Origin: an uncultured Ruminococcus sp.
Lineage (GTDB): Bacteria > Bacillota > Clostridia > Oscillospirales > Acutalibacteraceae
Direction of reading: 5' to 3'
Assembly: GCA_902794395.1 (NCBI GenBank)
Contig: CADBHB010000018.1
Span: 1-64,000, forward strand
Length of the DNA stretch: 64,000 bases
Of the stretch, positions 34,467 through 44,569 are shown piece by piece (the stretch's first letter is position 1; each line of letters begins with the position of its first letter). A model generated the notes under the pieces. It was not told where the DNA came from. It did no database searches and saw nothing but the letters and a program-made list of their open reading frames with translations. A program made the translations under genes and the position numbers.

Positions 34467-35822
34467 TTAGTCAAGAAAACCTTTGTAATGACGCATCATC
34501 ATCTGGCTTTCAAGCTGCTTCACGGTTTCGAGAGCAACACCGACGACGATGATGATAGAGGTACCGCCCAGGGACAGGCCCGACATATGGGTGAGCTTGC
34601 CGTAGAGCAGGGGAACCAGCGCGATCACAGACAGGAACAGTGCGCCGATCAGGGTAATCCTGGAGAGGATCTTCTTGATGTAGGCTGCCGTGGGAGCGCC
34701 CGGACGGATGCCGGGAACTGTTCCGTTGTTGGATTTCAGGTTGTTAGCCATTTCAACGGGGTTGTACTGAATGGTCGTGTAGAAATACGCGAACATCAGG
34801 ATAAGAATGAAGTATAAACCGATGTAAACCCAGCTGTCAGAGTTGAACAAGCTGAAGAACTTGCCCCAGAATGTTGACTTGTCAACCTTAGCAAAGAGGT
34901 TGATGGTGCTGGGGATAGAAAGGATGGAGCTGGCGAAGATGATGGGGAGAACGCCGCCCAGCGCTACCTTGATGGGAAGGTGACTGGACTGGCCGCCGTA
35001 CATCTTTCTGCCGACCACACGCTTTGCGTACTGGATGGGGATCCTTCTTTCGCTGTCCTGCATAAAGGTGATGATCCAGATAACAGCCAGGAAGATAACT
35101 ACCCAAAGAATAACAAACGCGAAGTATTTCGGCTGAGCGGAGCCTTCCTCGCCGGTGCCCAGACCCTGCTTCCAGTACTCGGTGAGCATGGTGACAGTGA
35201 AGGGAAGTCTGGCGATAATACCTGCGAACAGGAGGATGGAAATACCGTTGCCGATACCGTATTTGTTGATCTGCTCGCCGAGCCACATCATCAGCGCGGT
35301 GCCTGCGGTGAATACCAGTACGATGACGATTGCGGCAAATACCATGGAGAAGCCCTTGTTGTAGGACGTCAGTGCGGTGCCGTGCTCATCGGTGGAGTTC
35401 TTCAGATAGAAGAAGTACGCCGTACCCTGGATAAGACCCAGACCAACCGTTACATAACGGGTGATGGTACCGATCTTTCTTCTGCCCGCCTCGCCCTCTT
35501 TGGAAAGCTTTTCCAGAGCGGGGATGGCAACGCAGAGAAGCTGGATGATAATGGAGCTGTTGATGTAGGGTGTGATACCCATGGCGAACAGGGTCGCGTT
35601 GGAGAACGCACCGCCCGAAAGGGTGTTGAGATAAGCGATCATGTTGTTGTTTGTGCTGTCAGCCGCGGCGGAAGCCTGCATAACATTCTGCAGCGCCGTG
35701 GTGTTGACGAACGGAACAGGGATGACCGAACCTACTCTGAACACAACGATGATCAAAAGAGTGAACAGGATCTTCTTTCTCAGATCGGGGATGGTCCACG
35801 CGTTTCTGATTGTCTTAAACAA
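34467..35822 (-). CDS. secY: Preprotein translocase subunit SecY
   Basis: 451-residue channel protein with ten membrane spans. FRVGSVIPVPFVN, the GITPYINSSIIIQLL plug region, SERRIPIQYAKRVVGRKMYGGQ, FAYFYTTIQYNPVEMANNLK and the C-terminal MMMRHYKGFLD are recognisable. It abuts rplO. Confidence 0.98.
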   Translation of the reverse strand: MFKTIRNAWTIPDLRKKILFTLLIIVVFRVGSVIPVPFVNTTALQNVMQASAAADSTNNNMIAYLNTLSGGAFSNATLFAMGITPYINSSIIIQLLCVAIPALEKLSKEGEAGRRKIGTITRYVTVGLGLIQGTAYFFYLKNSTDEHGTALTSYNKGFSMVFAAIVIVLVFTAGTALMMWLGEQINKYGIGNGISILLFAGIIARLPFTVTMLTEYWKQGLGTGEEGSAQPKYFAFVILWVVIFLAVIWIITFMQDSERRIPIQYAKRVVGRKMYGGQSSHLPIKVALGGVLPIIFASSILSIPSTINLFAKVDKSTFWGKFFSLFNSDSWVYIGLYFILILMFAYFYTTIQYNPVEMANNLKSNNGTVPGIRPGAPTAAYIKKILSRITLIGALFLSVIALVPLLYGKLTHMSGLSLGGTSIIIVVGVALETVKQLESQMMMRHYKGFLD

Positions 35823-36266
35823 TTAGATCACCTCTGCCTTTCCGCCCGCAGCCTCGATAGCGGCTTTGGCTGATTCGGAAAAAGCAGAAACCTTAACAGT
35901 GAGTTTTTTCTCGAGCTTGCCGTTGCCGAGCACCTTGATCGCGTCAAAGCCGTTCTTGACAACGCCTGCTGCCTTAAGTGATTCAGCGTCAACGGTGTCG
36001 CCGTCGTTAAACTTTCTGTTTAGTGTGCTGAGGTTAATAGCAACTACGTTTTTCGCAAAGATGTTGTTGAAACCTCTTTTAGGGATACGACGCTGCAGAG
36101 GCATCTGACCGCCCTCGAAACCGGGACGGATGCTGCCGCCTGAGCGGGCCTTCTGACCCTTGTGTCCCTTGCCGGCTGTTTTGCCCCAACCGGAACCGTG
36201 ACCTCTACCGATTCTCTTGGAGCTTTTCTTGGAGCCCTCGACCGGTGAAAGTTCATGTAACTTCAT
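35823..36266 (-). CDS. rplO: 50S ribosomal protein L15
   Basis: 147 residues. The basic Gly-rich N-terminal extension ([21 protein letters not shown]) threads into 23S r[24 protein letters not shown] is typical, and the ending [13 protein letters not shown] is intact. It lies between rpmD and secY with very short gaps. Confidence 0.97.
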   Translation of the reverse strand: MKLHELSPVEGSKKSSKRIGRGHGSGWGKTAGKGHKGQKARSGGSIRPGFEGGQMPLQRRIPKRGFNNIFAKNVVAINLSTLNRKFNDGDTVDAESLKAAGVVKNGFDAIKVLGNGKLEKKLTVKVSAFSESAKAAIEAAGGKAEVI

Positions 36267-36284
36267 AAGTTCGCACCTCCTTGC

Positions 36285-36455
36285 TTACGCTTCACTAACC
36301 TCTACGAGGTGGATGATTTTTGCTACCTTGCCCTTGGTCTGTGCGTTATCGGGCTGATTGGTGGTATCGCCGATTTTCTTCAGACCTAAAGCGTGAGCGG
36401 TTGCAATCTGATCCTTTTTGGAGCCGATGAGGCTCTTAACCAACTTAATTGTCAT
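36285..36455 (-). CDS. rpmD: 50S ribosomal protein L30
   Basis: 56 residues. The reading starts MTIKLVKSLIGSKKDQIATA, followed by HALGLKKIGD and the segment KVAKIIHLVEV. Short bacterial-type L30. It begins with ATG 18 bases after rpsE and is too small to stand out by length alone, but identity and position are clear. Confidence 0.95.
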   Translation of the reverse strand: MTIKLVKSLIGSKKDQIATAHALGLKKIGDTTNQPDNAQTKGKVAKIIHLVEVSEA

Positions 36456-36473
36456 AATATGCAACCTCCCTTA

Positions 36474-36971
36474 TTATAAGATTTCCTTAACGGACTTGCC
36501 GCGGACAGCCGCGACCTCTTCGGCGGTTCTGAGCGCCGAAAGACCTGCCAGAGTCGCGCGGACTACGTTGCAGGGGTTGTTGGAGCGGAGCGCCTTTGTA
36601 CGGATATCCTTGATGCCGACAGCCTCAACGACCGCACGCACGGGACCGCCCGCGATAACACCGGTACCGGGAGCGGCAGGCTTCATCAAAACTCTGCCGG
36701 CGCCGAATTCGCCGATGATCTCGTGAGGAATGGTGGTTCCTCTGAGCGATACCTTCATAAGGTTCTTCTTCGCGTCCTCAATGCCCTTGCGGATAGCGTC
36801 GGGAACTTCGCCCGCTTTACCGATGCCGAAGCCCACGGTGCCGTTGCCGTCGCCGACAACTACCAGAGCCGCAAACTTGAAGATACGACCACCCTTGACC
36901 GTTTTGGATACACGGTTGATGGTAACAACTCTTTCTTTCAATTCGCCTGTTGCTTCTACTTTATTAGCCAA
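36474..36971 (-). CDS. rpsE: 30S ribosomal protein S5
   Basis: 165 residues. The N-terminal double-stranded-RNA-like domain ([21 protein letters not shown]) is followed by the S5 core with [18 protein letters not shown] and [16 protein letters not shown]. The ending is intact. Implicated in translational fidelity. Confidence 0.97.
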   Translation of the reverse strand: MANKVEATGELKERVVTINRVSKTVKGGRIFKFAALVVVGDGNGTVGFGIGKAGEVPDAIRKGIEDAKKNLMKVSLRGTTIPHEIIGEFGAGRVLMKPAAPGTGVIAGGPVRAVVEAVGIKDIRTKALRSNNPCNVVRATLAGLSALRTAEEVAAVRGKSVKEIL

Positions 36972-36989
36972 AGTGATTCCTCCTCTTCC

Positions 36990-37340
36990 TTAGAAATTGA
37001 GGCCGCCCTCGCGAGCGCCTTCGGCCAATTCTTTCACACGGCCGTGATAAATGTTACCGCCTCTGTCGAAAACAACGTCAACGATGTTTTTCTCCTTTGC
37101 ACGCTCTGCTACGAGCTTGCCGACAGCTCTTGCTGCCTCTTTGTTTCCGCCATTGTCCATTTTAAGGCTGTTCGCTGAAACCAGCGTTACACCGGCTACG
37201 TCGTCAATGATCTGAGCGTAGATGTTGTTGGTGGAGCGGAATACGCACAAACGGGGACACTCAGCGGTGCCGCTGATCTTGCCGCGGACTCTCTTATGGC
37301 GTCTTGCGCGTGCCTTTTTAGTATCAGGTCTGCTTACCAT
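36990..37340 (-). CDS. rplR: 50S ribosomal protein L18
   Basis: 116 residues, binds 5S r[26 protein letters not shown] and [20 protein letters not shown] match the family. A loop around NSLKMDNGG is a few residues shorter than in Bacillus, an ordinary variation. Preceded by rplF. Confidence 0.96.
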   Translation of the reverse strand: MVSRPDTKKARARRHKRVRGKISGTAECPRLCVFRSTNNIYAQIIDDVAGVTLVSANSLKMDNGGNKEAARAVGKLVAERAKEKNIVDVVFDRGGNIYHGRVKELAEGAREGGLNF

Positions 37341-37357
37341 GTTTTTTCACTCCTTAA

Positions 37358-37900
37358 TTATTTACCCTTACCGGCCTTGCCTTCCTTGCGGCGGATATAC
37401 TCGTCAACGTACTTGATACCTTTGCCCTTATAGGGTTCGGGCGGACGTTTCTCTCTGATTTCGGCAGCAAACTGACCAACTTTTTGCTTATCGATGCCGA
37501 CAACGATGATTCTGTTGGGATCGGGGACCTCAAGCTTGATGTCCTCGGTGTCCTCAACGATCACCTGATGGGAGTAGCCCAGGTTCATAACGCACTTGTT
37601 GCCCTGCTTCTGAACACGATAGCCTACGCCGTTAACCAGCAGCTCCTTCTTGTAGCCCTCGGTAACGCCGACCACCATATTGTGGATGAGCGTTCTTGTC
37701 AGGCCGTGGAGCGAGCGGTTTTCTTTTTTGTCGTCAGGACGGCTTACGGTGATCTCTGCGCCCTGCACTTCCACTGTCATGTTGGGGTTGTAGGCGTAGC
37801 TGAGCTCGCCCTTGGGTCCCTTGACGGTGATAACACCGTTGTCAACCTTAACGTCGACGCCGGCGGGAATATTTATCGGTTTTCTTCCAATTCGAGACAT
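37358..37900 (-). CDS. rplF: 50S ribosomal protein L6
   Basis: 180 residues, two L6 repeats: MSRIGRKPINIPAGVDVKVD at the start and PNRIIVVGIDKQKVGQFAAEIR near the end, with EPYKGKGIKYVDEYIRRKEGK. The ATG of MSRIGR follows AGGAGGTG; the start overlaps the region just after rpsH. Confidence 0.97.
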   Translation of the reverse strand: MSRIGRKPINIPAGVDVKVDNGVITVKGPKGELSYAYNPNMTVEVQGAEITVSRPDDKKENRSLHGLTRTLIHNMVVGVTEGYKKELLVNGVGYRVQKQGNKCVMNLGYSHQVIVEDTEDIKLEVPDPNRIIVVGIDKQKVGQFAAEIREKRPPEPYKGKGIKYVDEYIRRKEGKAGKGK

Positions 37901-37914
37901 TTTCGCACCTCCTC

Positions 37915-38313
37915 TTACCAAATGTAAGCGAGAACCTCGCCGCCAACGTGCTGGCGTCTTGCCTCGCGATCAGTCATAACACCCTTGGAGGTGGAGATGA
38001 TCGCGACGCCGAGTCCCTTCATTACCTTCGGCATATCCTCTGCATTACTGTAAATACGCAGGCCGGGCTTAGACACGCGGCGCAGACCTGTGATAACGGG
38101 GGTCTTGCCCTCGAGGTATCTCAGCGTCACCTTGATGATGCCCTGCTTGCCGTCTTCAATCACATTGAATCCCTTGATGTAACCTTCGTCTGCAAGAATC
38201 TGACAAATAGACTTCTTGAGGTTGGAAGCGGGGATTTCAACGGAATCATGCTTCGCTGCGTTTGCGTTACGAATTCTTGTCAGCAAATCAGCGATAGTAT
38301 CTGTAATCTGCAT
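37915..38313 (-). CDS. rpsH: 30S ribosomal protein S8
   Basis: 132 residues. [17 protein letters not shown] and the C-terminal [26 protein letters not shown] are as expected. S8 also represses the spc operon in E. coli; that control was not traced here. It directly follows the damaged rpsN. Confidence 0.97.
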   Translation of the reverse strand: MQITDTIADLLTRIRNANAAKHDSVEIPASNLKKSICQILADEGYIKGFNVIEDGKQGIIKVTLRYLEGKTPVITGLRRVSKPGLRIYSNAEDMPKVMKGLGVAIISTSKGVMTDREARRQHVGGEVLAYIW

Positions 38314-38331
38314 AACCTTTTTCCTCCTTGC

Positions 38332-38477
38332 TTACCAGCTTGCTTTCTTTACGCCCGGGATTTCGCCCTTGTAAGCGAGCTCACGGAAGCAAATACGACA
38401 AATACCATACTTGAGTACTCTCTGGTGGAGAACTTCTGCTTTCTCTGCTGCTTTACTTTCATAGCTGTTTTAGCCAC
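38332..38477 (-). pseudogene. rpsN: 30S ribosomal protein S14 (zinc type), broken by an internal deletion
   Basis: Starts with GTG at 38477 after AGGAGGG and reads [21 protein letters not shown] correctly, then shifts frame. The correct C-terminus, [12 protein letters not shown] to [11 protein letters not shown] with its own TAA at 38332, is in another frame. The span is 146 bases where the 61-residue family needs 186, so about 40 bases are missing, taking the first Cys-x2-Cys of the zinc site (normally near RCxxCGRPH). As written no functional S14 is made. Either this copy is dead and another S14 gene exists elsewhere, or the sequence here has an error. Confidence 0.88.
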
Positions 38478-38489
38478 AACAATCCCTCC

Positions 38490-39029
38490 TTACTTAGAAA
38501 ACGGTGCGCCCATCAGCGTTAAAAGCTCACGAGCCTCTTCGTCTGTCTTCGCGGTGGTTACAAAGCAGATGTCCATACCGCGAACCTTGTCAATCTTGTC
38601 ATAGTCGATCTCAGGGAAAATGAGCTGTTCCTTCAGACCCATGTTGTAGTTGCCTCTGCCGTCGAAAGAGTTGGGGTTGATACCTCTGAAGTCTCTTACG
38701 CGGGGAAGGGCGATGTTGAAGAATCTGTCGAGGAACTCATACATTCTCTCGCCGCGCAGTGTTACCTTCACGCCGATGGGCATGCCCTCTCTGAGCTTGA
38801 AGTTCGCAACTGACTTTCTGGCGTGGCAAACCAGGGGCTTCTGACCCGTGATAGCCGCGAGATCCTTGCTGATGGCGTCGATCGCCTTGGAATTCTCTCT
38901 TGCTTCACCTGCGCCCACGTTGACAACGATCTTGTCAAGCTTGGGGATCTGCATTGTGCTCTTGTAGGAGAACTTAGTCATAAGAGCAGGTGCAACTTCC
39001 TTGAGATAGTAATCTTTCAGTCTTGCCAT
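38490..39029 (-). CDS. rplE: 50S ribosomal protein L5
   Basis: 179 residues, binds 5S rRNA and helps form the bridge to the small subunit. Seen are [37 protein letters not shown], and [20 protein letters not shown]. Fully intact although its downstream neighbour rpsN is damaged. 14 bases after rplX. Confidence 0.97.
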   Translation of the reverse strand: MARLKDYYLKEVAPALMTKFSYKSTMQIPKLDKIVVNVGAGEARENSKAIDAISKDLAAITGQKPLVCHARKSVANFKLREGMPIGVKVTLRGERMYEFLDRFFNIALPRVRDFRGINPNSFDGRGNYNMGLKEQLIFPEIDYDKIDKVRGMDICFVTTAKTDEEARELLTLMGAPFSK

Positions 39030-39043
39030 TTCTTATTTCCTCC

Positions 39044-39361
39044 TTAAAGCGCTTCGCCGCATTTGGCGCAGATTCTGCCCTTGGAGCCGTCCTCATAGAG
39101 CTTATGAGCGACTCTGGTAGGCTTTTTGCAGCGGGGGCAAACGATCTGGACCTTGCAGGCGTACATTGCGCCCTCAGCCTTGATGATGCCGCCCTGCTCG
39201 CCCATTCTTCTGGGCTTAACGTGCTTGGATACCATATTTACTTTCTCTACGATAACCTTGCCTTCTGTGGGGCTTACGGCCATGACCTGACCCTTTTTGC
39301 CCTTATCCTTACCGCTGATAACGATAACGGTGTCGCCTGTTTTAACATGAACTTTACTCAT
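39044..39361 (-). CDS. rplX: 50S ribosomal protein L24
   Basis: 105 residues. KOW motif in GDTVIVISGKDKGKKGQV and a C-terminal part with CPRCKKPTRV and GRICAKCGE, so two Cys pairs that may bind zinc, as in many Firmicutes. The ATG at 39361 follows GGAGGTG. It assembles early on 23S rRNA. Confidence 0.97.
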   Translation of the reverse strand: MSKVHVKTGDTVIVISGKDKGKKGQVMAVSPTEGKVIVEKVNMVSKHVKPRRMGEQGGIIKAEGAMYACKVQIVCPRCKKPTRVAHKLYEDGSKGRICAKCGEAL

Positions 39362-39374
39362 TGTGACACCTCCA

Positions 39375-39743
39375 TTAAAGTACTTCCGGAGCAAGGGACA
39401 AAATCTTCATGTAATCCTTATCACGAAGCTCTCTTGCTACGGGTCCGAAGATACGAGTACCGCGGGGGTTCTTATCTTCCTTGATGATAACAGCCGCGTT
39501 TTCATCGAAGCGGATGTAAGTGCCGTCCTCACGTCTTACGCCCTTTGCGGAGCGAACGACAACAGCCTTTACAACGTCACCCTTCTTAACAACGCCGCCG
39601 GGTGCTGCTTTTTTAACGGAAGCAACGATAACGTCGCCAATATTGGCATATCTCCTTCTGGTACCGCCGAGTACACGAATGCACATAAGTTCTTTTGCGC
39701 CGGTGTTGTCGGCAACCTTGAGGATGGTTTGCTGCTGAATCAC
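39375..39743 (-). CDS. rplN: 50S ribosomal protein L14
   Basis: 122 residues. [20 protein letters not shown], the [19 protein letters not shown] loop and the ending [11 protein letters not shown] are typical. It lies at the intersubunit face, where RsfS binds in other bacteria. Confidence 0.98.
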   Translation of the reverse strand: MIQQQTILKVADNTGAKELMCIRVLGGTRRRYANIGDVIVASVKKAAPGGVVKKGDVVKAVVVRSAKGVRREDGTYIRFDENAAVIIKEDKNPRGTRIFGPVARELRDKDYMKILSLAPEVL

Positions 39744-39779
39744 AGTTATTCCTCCTTAATTCAAAGTCGCTAAAATCAC

Positions 39780-40037
39780 TTATTTAGCTTTCTCAATGAT
39801 CTCGACGAGTCTCCATCTTTTATCCTTAGAAAGAGGACGGGTCTCCATAATCTTTACACGGTCGCCGACGCCGCACTCGTTGTTTTCATCGTGTGCTTTG
39901 AAGCGAACGGTTCGCTTAACAATTTTGTTATAGAGCTTGTGCTTTACGCTGTCTTCGACCGCAACAACGATCGTCTTGTCCATTTTGTCGCTGACGACCT
40001 TGCCGATAACGGTCTTTCTCATGTTTCTTTCACTCAC
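39780..40037 (-). CDS. rpsQ: 30S ribosomal protein S17
   Basis: 85 residues, OB-fold 16S binder. [19 protein letters not shown] and [20 protein letters not shown] are family marks. It begins with GTG, eight bases after AGGAGG; an in-frame ATG five codons later is a possible alternative but has no better site. Confidence 0.96.
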   Translation of the reverse strand: MSERNMRKTVIGKVVSDKMDKTIVVAVEDSVKHKLYNKIVKRTVRFKAHDENNECGVGDRVKIMETRPLSKDKRWRLVEIIEKAK

Positions 40038-40054
40038 TGTTAAGTCCTCCTCTC

Positions 40055-40255
40055 TTATTCTTCACCCGCGATCTCGCGCTGACGAAGGATGGTGGATACT
40101 CTGGCGATGTCCTTCTTTACTGCGCCGATGCGGTTTGAGTTATCGAGCTGATTAACAGCAAGCTGAAAACGAAGGTTGAACAGCTCTTCCTTGAGGGAAG
40201 CGAGCTTGGTCTGAAGCTCTTCCATGGACAATTCTTTCAATTCTGACGCTTTCAT
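40055..40255 (-). CDS. rpmC: 50S ribosomal protein L29
   Basis: 66-residue two-helix protein at the exit tunnel, a docking site for SRP and trigger factor. [20 protein letters not shown] and [16 protein letters not shown] are characteristic. The start shares one base with the end of rplP. Confidence 0.97.
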   Translation of the reverse strand: MKASELKELSMEELQTKLASLKEELFNLRFQLAVNQLDNSNRIGAVKKDIARVSTILRQREIAGEE

Positions 40256-40674
40256 TACTGCTCACCCTCCTCTTTCTTCACGAATTTGCACTTAACGGGA
40301 AGCTTGTTGGCGGCAAGACGCATAGCTTCTCTGGCAGTCGCCTCGTCGACGCCGCCGAGCTCAAACATAACTCTGCCGGGCTTAACAACAGCTACCCAGT
40401 ACTCGACATTACCTTTACCTTTACCCATACGGGTCTCAGCGGGTCTTGCGGTGATGGGCTTGTCGGGGAAAATTTTGATCCAAACCTTACCGAATCTCTT
40501 GCAGTAACGTGTCATGGCGATACGCGCTGCCTCGATCTGGTTGGAAGTGATCCATGCGGGCTCGGTAGCCTGAAGGCCGAACTCACCGTAGGTGACCTTG
40601 TTGCCTCTGAGCGCCTTACCGGTCATTCTGCCGCGATGGACTCTTCTGTATTTCACTCTTTTGGGCATTAACAT
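40255..40674 (-). CDS. rplP: 50S ribosomal protein L16
   Basis: 139 residues, near the peptidyl-transferase centre. [20 protein letters not shown], then [20 protein letters not shown] and [20 protein letters not shown], as expected. The ATG at 40674 is nine bases after GGAGG. Its ends overlap both neighbours by one base. Confidence 0.97.
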   Translation of the reverse strand: MLMPKRVKYRRVHRGRMTGKALRGNKVTYGEFGLQATEPAWITSNQIEAARIAMTRYCKRFGKVWIKIFPDKPITARPAETRMGKGKGNVEYWVAVVKPGRVMFELGGVDEATAREAMRLAANKLPVKCKFVKKEEGEQ

Positions 40675-41354
40675 TATTTTCTGCCTCCTTCTCTGCGGGG
40701 ACGTCTTGCGGGCTTCGCCTCGTTGACGTTGAGGACCTCGCCCTTGTAGAGCCATACCTTTACGCCTACCTTGCCGTAGGTGGTATTTGCCTCTGCAAAG
40801 CCGTAGTCGATGTCGGCACGAAGTGTCTGAAGCGGGATAGTACCCTCGTGATACTGCTCGCTGCGAGCTATCTCAGCACCGCCGAGACGGCCTGAACACA
40901 TAATCTTGATACCCTTAGCACCGCGGCGCATAGCGTTGCCGATGCTCTGCTTCATAGCGCGGCGGAAGGAGATTCTCTTCTCGAGCTGCTGCGCGATGTT
41001 TTCTGCGACGAGCTGTGCGTCGAGCTCGGGAGCCTTTACCTCAACAATGTTGATGGCAACGGGCTTTTGGAGCATTTTTTCGCACTGTGCTTTCAGCTTC
41101 TCGATCTCGGCGCCGCCCTTACCGATTACCAGGCCGGGCTTTGCGCAGTGGATGCTGATGCGCACTCTTTTGCCGTCTCTCTCGATTTCGATTTTAGAGA
41201 TTCCGAAGTTGTAAAGCTGCTTCTTAAGTGTTTTACGGAGGTTGTAGTCCTCAACCAGTGTCGCACCGAAGTCCTTCTTGTTGGCGAACCAACGGGAATC
41301 CCAGTCTTTGATAACACCGACTCTAAGTCCGTGCGGATTTACTTTCTGTCCCAT
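40674..41354 (-). CDS. rpsC: 30S ribosomal protein S3
   Basis: 226 residues. N-terminal [20 protein letters not shown], the KH domain with [13 protein letters not shown], and the C-terminal part with [12 protein letters not shown] and [16 protein letters not shown]. Part of the mRNA entry helicase. Ends with a basic [13 protein letters not shown] tail. Confidence 0.98.
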   Translation of the reverse strand: MGQKVNPHGLRVGVIKDWDSRWFANKKDFGATLVEDYNLRKTLKKQLYNFGISKIEIERDGKRVRISIHCAKPGLVIGKGGAEIEKLKAQCEKMLQKPVAINIVEVKAPELDAQLVAENIAQQLEKRISFRRAMKQSIGNAMRRGAKGIKIMCSGRLGGAEIARSEQYHEGTIPLQTLRADIDYGFAEANTTYGKVGVKVWLYKGEVLNVNEAKPARRPRREGGRK

Positions 41355-41369
41355 AATTCAAACCTCCCC

Positions 41370-41708
41370 TTAGTCTTCTTTTTCCTTGAGAACGAGGGTG
41401 ATGTGAGAGGTCCTCTTGTTGATGCGGAACGCTCTGCCCTGTGCTCTCGGACGAATTCTTTTAAGGATGGGGCCTGCTGTGGCGTTGCACTCGGCAACAT
41501 ACAGCGTGGATACATCCATGTCATGGTTGTTCTCAGCGTTTGCCATAGCTGACTTAAGCAGCTTGAGCAGCGGCTCGCAAGCGGCCTTGGGAGTGTGCTT
41601 GAGAACAGCTTCCGCGTACTTGACGTCTTTGCCTCTGATGAGGTCCAGAACAACGCCTACTTTGCGGGGTGAAACGCGAACAAATTTCGCAATTGCCTTA
41701 GCTTCCAT
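41370..41708 (-). CDS. rplV: 50S ribosomal protein L22
   Basis: 112 residues. [21 protein letters not shown] and the long hairpin loop to [18 protein letters not shown] that lines the exit tunnel. The ATG of MEAKAI follows GGAG; a TTG two codons earlier is possible but less likely. Confidence 0.97.
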   Translation of the reverse strand: MEAKAIAKFVRVSPRKVGVVLDLIRGKDVKYAEAVLKHTPKAACEPLLKLLKSAMANAENNHDMDVSTLYVAECNATAGPILKRIRPRAQGRAFRINKRTSHITLVLKEKED

Positions 41709-41728
41709 TTGCAATACTCTCCTTCCGC

Positions 41729-42001
41729 TTATTTGCTTGTCTTTGAACCGGCGTGACCCTTGAAGGTTCTTGTGGGGGCAAACTCACCGAGCTTGTGACC
41801 AACCATATCTTCTGTAACGTATACCGGAACATGCTTGCGGCCGTCGTGGACCGCGAATGTGTGACCGACGAATTCGGGGAAAATAGTTGAGCTTCTGGAC
41901 CAGGTCTTAAGAATTCTCTTTTCGCCCTTTTCGTTCATTTCAAGGACTCTTTTGAGCAGGACAGGCTGAACAAAAGGACCCTTTTTCGTACTTCTACTCA
42001 T
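41729..42001 (-). CDS. rpsS: 30S ribosomal protein S19
   Basis: 90 residues. [20 protein letters not shown], the [20 protein letters not shown] core and [18 protein letters not shown]. Head of the 30S subunit. It starts 22 bases after rplB. Confidence 0.98.
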   Translation of the reverse strand: MSRSTKKGPFVQPVLLKRVLEMNEKGEKRILKTWSRSSTIFPEFVGHTFAVHDGRKHVPVYVTEDMVGHKLGEFAPTRTFKGHAGSKTSK

Positions 42002-42023
42002 AATTTAAGCTCCTTTCTCAACC

Positions 42024-42857
42024 TTACTTACCGTTTCTTCTTCTTACGATAAGCTTATCGCTCTGCTTGTTGTGCTTGCGGGTCTTGTAACCCAGAGCGG
42101 GCTTGCCCCACGGGGTTACAGGGCCGGGACGGCCGACGGGGGATTTACCCTCACCACCGCCGTGCGGGTGGTCGTTCGGGTTCATAACGGAACCGCGTAC
42201 AGTCGGGCGCCAACCCATGTTTCTCTTGCGGCCGGCTTTACCGATCTTTACGTTGAAGTGGTCGGGGTTGGAAACCTGACCAACGGTAGCCATGCACTTC
42301 TCGGGGACCTTTCTCAGCTCGTTGGAGGGAAGTCTGAGCAGCGCGTAGCCGTCCTCTCTAGCCATAAGCTGAGCCATGTTGCCGGCGGAACGCGCCAGCT
42401 GACCGCCTCTGCCGGGATAGAGCTCGATGTTGTGTACGAAGGTACCGACGGGGATGGAGGTAAGGGGAAGGGCGTTGCCGGGCCAGATGTCAACATTCTC
42501 GCCGGCGATTACCTTGTAACCGACCTTGAGTCCCTCGGGAGCCAGGATGTATGACTTGTCGCCGTCTGCGTACTCAACAAGAGCGATGAACGCGGAGCGG
42601 TTGGGATCATACTCGATAGTTTTTACGATGCCCTCGACGTCAAACTTGTTGCGCTTGAAGTCGATGATACGATATTTTCTTCTGTTGCCGCCGCCTCTGT
42701 GACGAACCGTGATTCTGCCGTAGCTGTTACGGCCGGCTTTCTTGTTCAGGGGAGCAAGCAAGCTCTTTTCGGGGGCAACCTTTGAAAGACCTGAATAGTC
42801 AATTACCGACATATTTCTTCTGGAGTTGATCGTCGGCTTATATACTTTAATTGCCAT
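42024..42857 (-). CDS. rplB: 50S ribosomal protein L2
   Basis: 277 residues, needed for subunit association and near the peptidyl-transferase centre. [20 protein letters not shown], the [15 protein letters not shown] segment and [20 protein letters not shown], which holds the conserved His, are intact. The ribosome site GAGGAGAG is 10-12 bases from the ATG. An unusually long, structured 149-base leader separates it from rplW. Confidence 0.98.
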   Translation of the reverse strand: MAIKVYKPTINSRRNMSVIDYSGLSKVAPEKSLLAPLNKKAGRNSYGRITVRHRGGGNRRKYRIIDFKRNKFDVEGIVKTIEYDPNRSAFIALVEYADGDKSYILAPEGLKVGYKVIAGENVDIWPGNALPLTSIPVGTFVHNIELYPGRGGQLARSAGNMAQLMAREDGYALLRLPSNELRKVPEKCMATVGQVSNPDHFNVKIGKAGRKRNMGWRPTVRGSVMNPNDHPHGGGEGKSPVGRPGPVTPWGKPALGYKTRKHNKQSDKLIVRRRNGK

Positions 42858-42888
42858 TTTGGTTTCACTCTCCTCATGATGGTTTTGC

Positions 42889-43006
42889 GGGAGTGGCGTC
42901 TCCCATAACTACTAACAGTCCGAATGATGTCAAGTCTTGCGGCGCTTCTCATTCAGCGGCTTCCGCTTGGGCAGCCGTTGATGGCTAGGCGCCGAGACCC
43001 TTCGGA
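42889..43006 (-). ncRNA. Structured RNA between rplW and rplB, candidate cis-regulator
   Basis: Right after the rplW stop codon the minus strand can fold into nested stems: TCCGAA (43006-43001) with TTCGGA (42924-42919); GTCT (42998-42995) with AGAC (42937-42934); CGGCGC (42994-42989) with GCGCCG (42945-42940). Inside these lie two hairpins, AGCC/GGCT at 42986-42973 and AGCGG/CCGCT at 42967-42955, forming a three-way junction. A further hairpin GGGAG/CTCCC (42904-42889) comes just before the rplB ribosome site, and its CACTC can also pair with GAGTG there. A ribosomal-protein leader is the likely class; no known family was matched. Confidence 0.6.
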
Positions 43007-43300
43007 TTACATCATGCCTTCAAAGAATTCGATAGGCTTGCTGTCCTCGGTCAGGGTAACGATGGCTTTCTTCCAGCTCTTGGTGTAGCCGCCGTTGTTT
43101 CTGCCCTGACGGCGGAATCTGCCGCGGACGGAAACGGTGTTTACCTTAGCAACCTTTACCTTAAAGACCTCTTCGCAAGCTTTTGCTATTTCGATTTTGT
43201 TAGCTGTTTTCGCAACTTCAAAGGTATATACCTTGTTTACCGCGCCGAGCATGCTTTTTTCGGTGATGATCGGGCGAATTACAATATCATGAGCGATCAT
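43007..43300 (-). CDS. rplW: 50S ribosomal protein L23
   Basis: 97 residues at the exit tunnel, docking site for trigger factor. [29 protein letters not shown] and [18 protein letters not shown] are typical. Its start overlaps the end of rplD by four bases. Confidence 0.97.
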   Translation of the reverse strand: MIAHDIVIRPIITEKSMLGAVNKVYTFEVAKTANKIEIAKACEEVFKVKVAKVNTVSVRGRFRRQGRNNGGYTKSWKKAIVTLTEDSKPIEFFEGMM

Positions 43301-43920
43301 GCGTATACCTCCTCGATTTTGCTTACCGCGTCCTTGGCGATAACAAGCTTGTCAGCGTTGAGAATGTCGTACACGTTGATGGTGTTGACCTGCGCTGTCT
43401 TGACGCCGGGGATGTTGTTCGCGGACTTGATGACTTTGTCGTCTACCTCGGGAAGCACAATGAGTGTCTTCTTGTTCGCCTCGATGGCGTTGAGCATAGC
43501 GACCATTTTCTTTGTTTTGTACTCATCGGTGGTGATAGCGTCTACCACGATGATGTCAGACTCCGCAGCCTTGACGGAAAGCGCCGACTTAAGAGCCAGT
43601 CTTCTTTCCTTCTTGTTAACAGTAAATCTGTAATCTCTGGGCTTGGGAGCGAATACGATACCGCCGTGTGTCCACTGCGGAGCGCGTGTTGAGCCCTGTC
43701 TCGCGCGGCCGGTGCCCTTCTGACGCCACGGCTTTCTGCCGCCGCCGGAAACCTCGGAACGTGTGAGAGCGGACTGTGTGCCCTGACGCTGCGCTGCCAG
43801 ATAGCTGAGGACCACCTGGTGCATGACCGCCGCGTTGGGTTCAATACCGAAGATGGAATCGCTGAGGTCAACGGTGCCGACCTGCTTGCCTTCCATATCT
43901 ACAACTGCAATACTAGGCAT
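43297..43920 (-). CDS. rplD: 50S ribosomal protein L4
   Basis: 207 residues with the long internal loop ([20 protein letters not shown], then [14 protein letters not shown]) that lines the exit tunnel. In E. coli L4 also represses the S10 operon by binding its leader and promoting attenuation. An attenuator-like hairpin exists in the leader here. It overlaps rplW by four bases. Confidence 0.97.
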   Translation of the reverse strand: MPSIAVVDMEGKQVGTVDLSDSIFGIEPNAAVMHQVVLSYLAAQRQGTQSALTRSEVSGGGRKPWRQKGTGRARQGSTRAPQWTHGGIVFAPKPRDYRFTVNKKERRLALKSALSVKAAESDIIVVDAITTDEYKTKKMVAMLNAIEANKKTLIVLPEVDDKVIKSANNIPGVKTAQVNTINVYDILNADKLVIAKDAVSKIEEVYA

Positions 43921-43936
43921 TTATAATCCCCCTTCC

Positions 43937-44569
43937 TTAAGCCTTTACGGAATCTTTGAGAACAACGATTCCTTTGTTGGGACCGGGAACAGCGCCCTTT
44001 ACAGCGATGAGGTTGTTTTCAACGTCAACCTTAACAACTGTGAGGTTCTGCACTGTAACCTGCTCCGCGCCGAGGTGACCTGCCATCTTCTTGCCCTTCC
44101 AAACTCTTGAGGGGCTGGAGCAGGCACCGATCGAGCCGCCGTGACGAACACAGGGGCCGGTACCGTGGGTCTCTTTAAGACGATGGAAGTTCCATCTCTT
44201 GATAACGCCTGCGGTTCCCTTACCCTTGCTCTTGCCGGTAACGTCGATCTTATCGCCGGGGGTGAATACATCCGCCTTTACCAGATCGCCTACATTGTAA
44301 GCGTCGGTGTCGGCGAAGCGGAACTCTTTGAGAGTTTTCTTGGGCGCCACGCCTGCCTTGTCAAAGAAACCCTTCATAGGCTTGTTTACCTTGTGGGCTT
44401 TCATATCGCCAAAGCCGAGCTGCACTGACGCATAGCCGTCATTTTCAACTGTTTTCTTCGCGGTGACCACGCAAGGGCCTGCCTCAACAACAGTGACGGG
44501 AACGACTCTTCCCTTTTCATCGAAAATCTGTGTCATACCGATTTTCTTGCCGATGATTGCTTTCTGCAT
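43937..44569 (-). CDS. rplC: 50S ribosomal protein L3
   Basis: 210 residues. [20 protein letters not shown], the [20 protein letters not shown] loop toward the peptidyl-transferase centre, and [16 protein letters not shown] are present. The ATG at 44569 follows GGAGG. The frame is open for 29 codons upstream, but that is the structured leader and not family sequence. Confidence 0.97.
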   Translation of the reverse strand: MQKAIIGKKIGMTQIFDEKGRVVPVTVVEAGPCVVTAKKTVENDGYASVQLGFGDMKAHKVNKPMKGFFDKAGVAPKKTLKEFRFADTDAYNVGDLVKADVFTPGDKIDVTGKSKGKGTAGVIKRWNFHRLKETHGTGPCVRHGGSIGACSSPSRVWKGKKMAGHLGAEQVTVQNLTVVKVDVENNLIAVKGAVPGPNKGIVVLKDSVKA

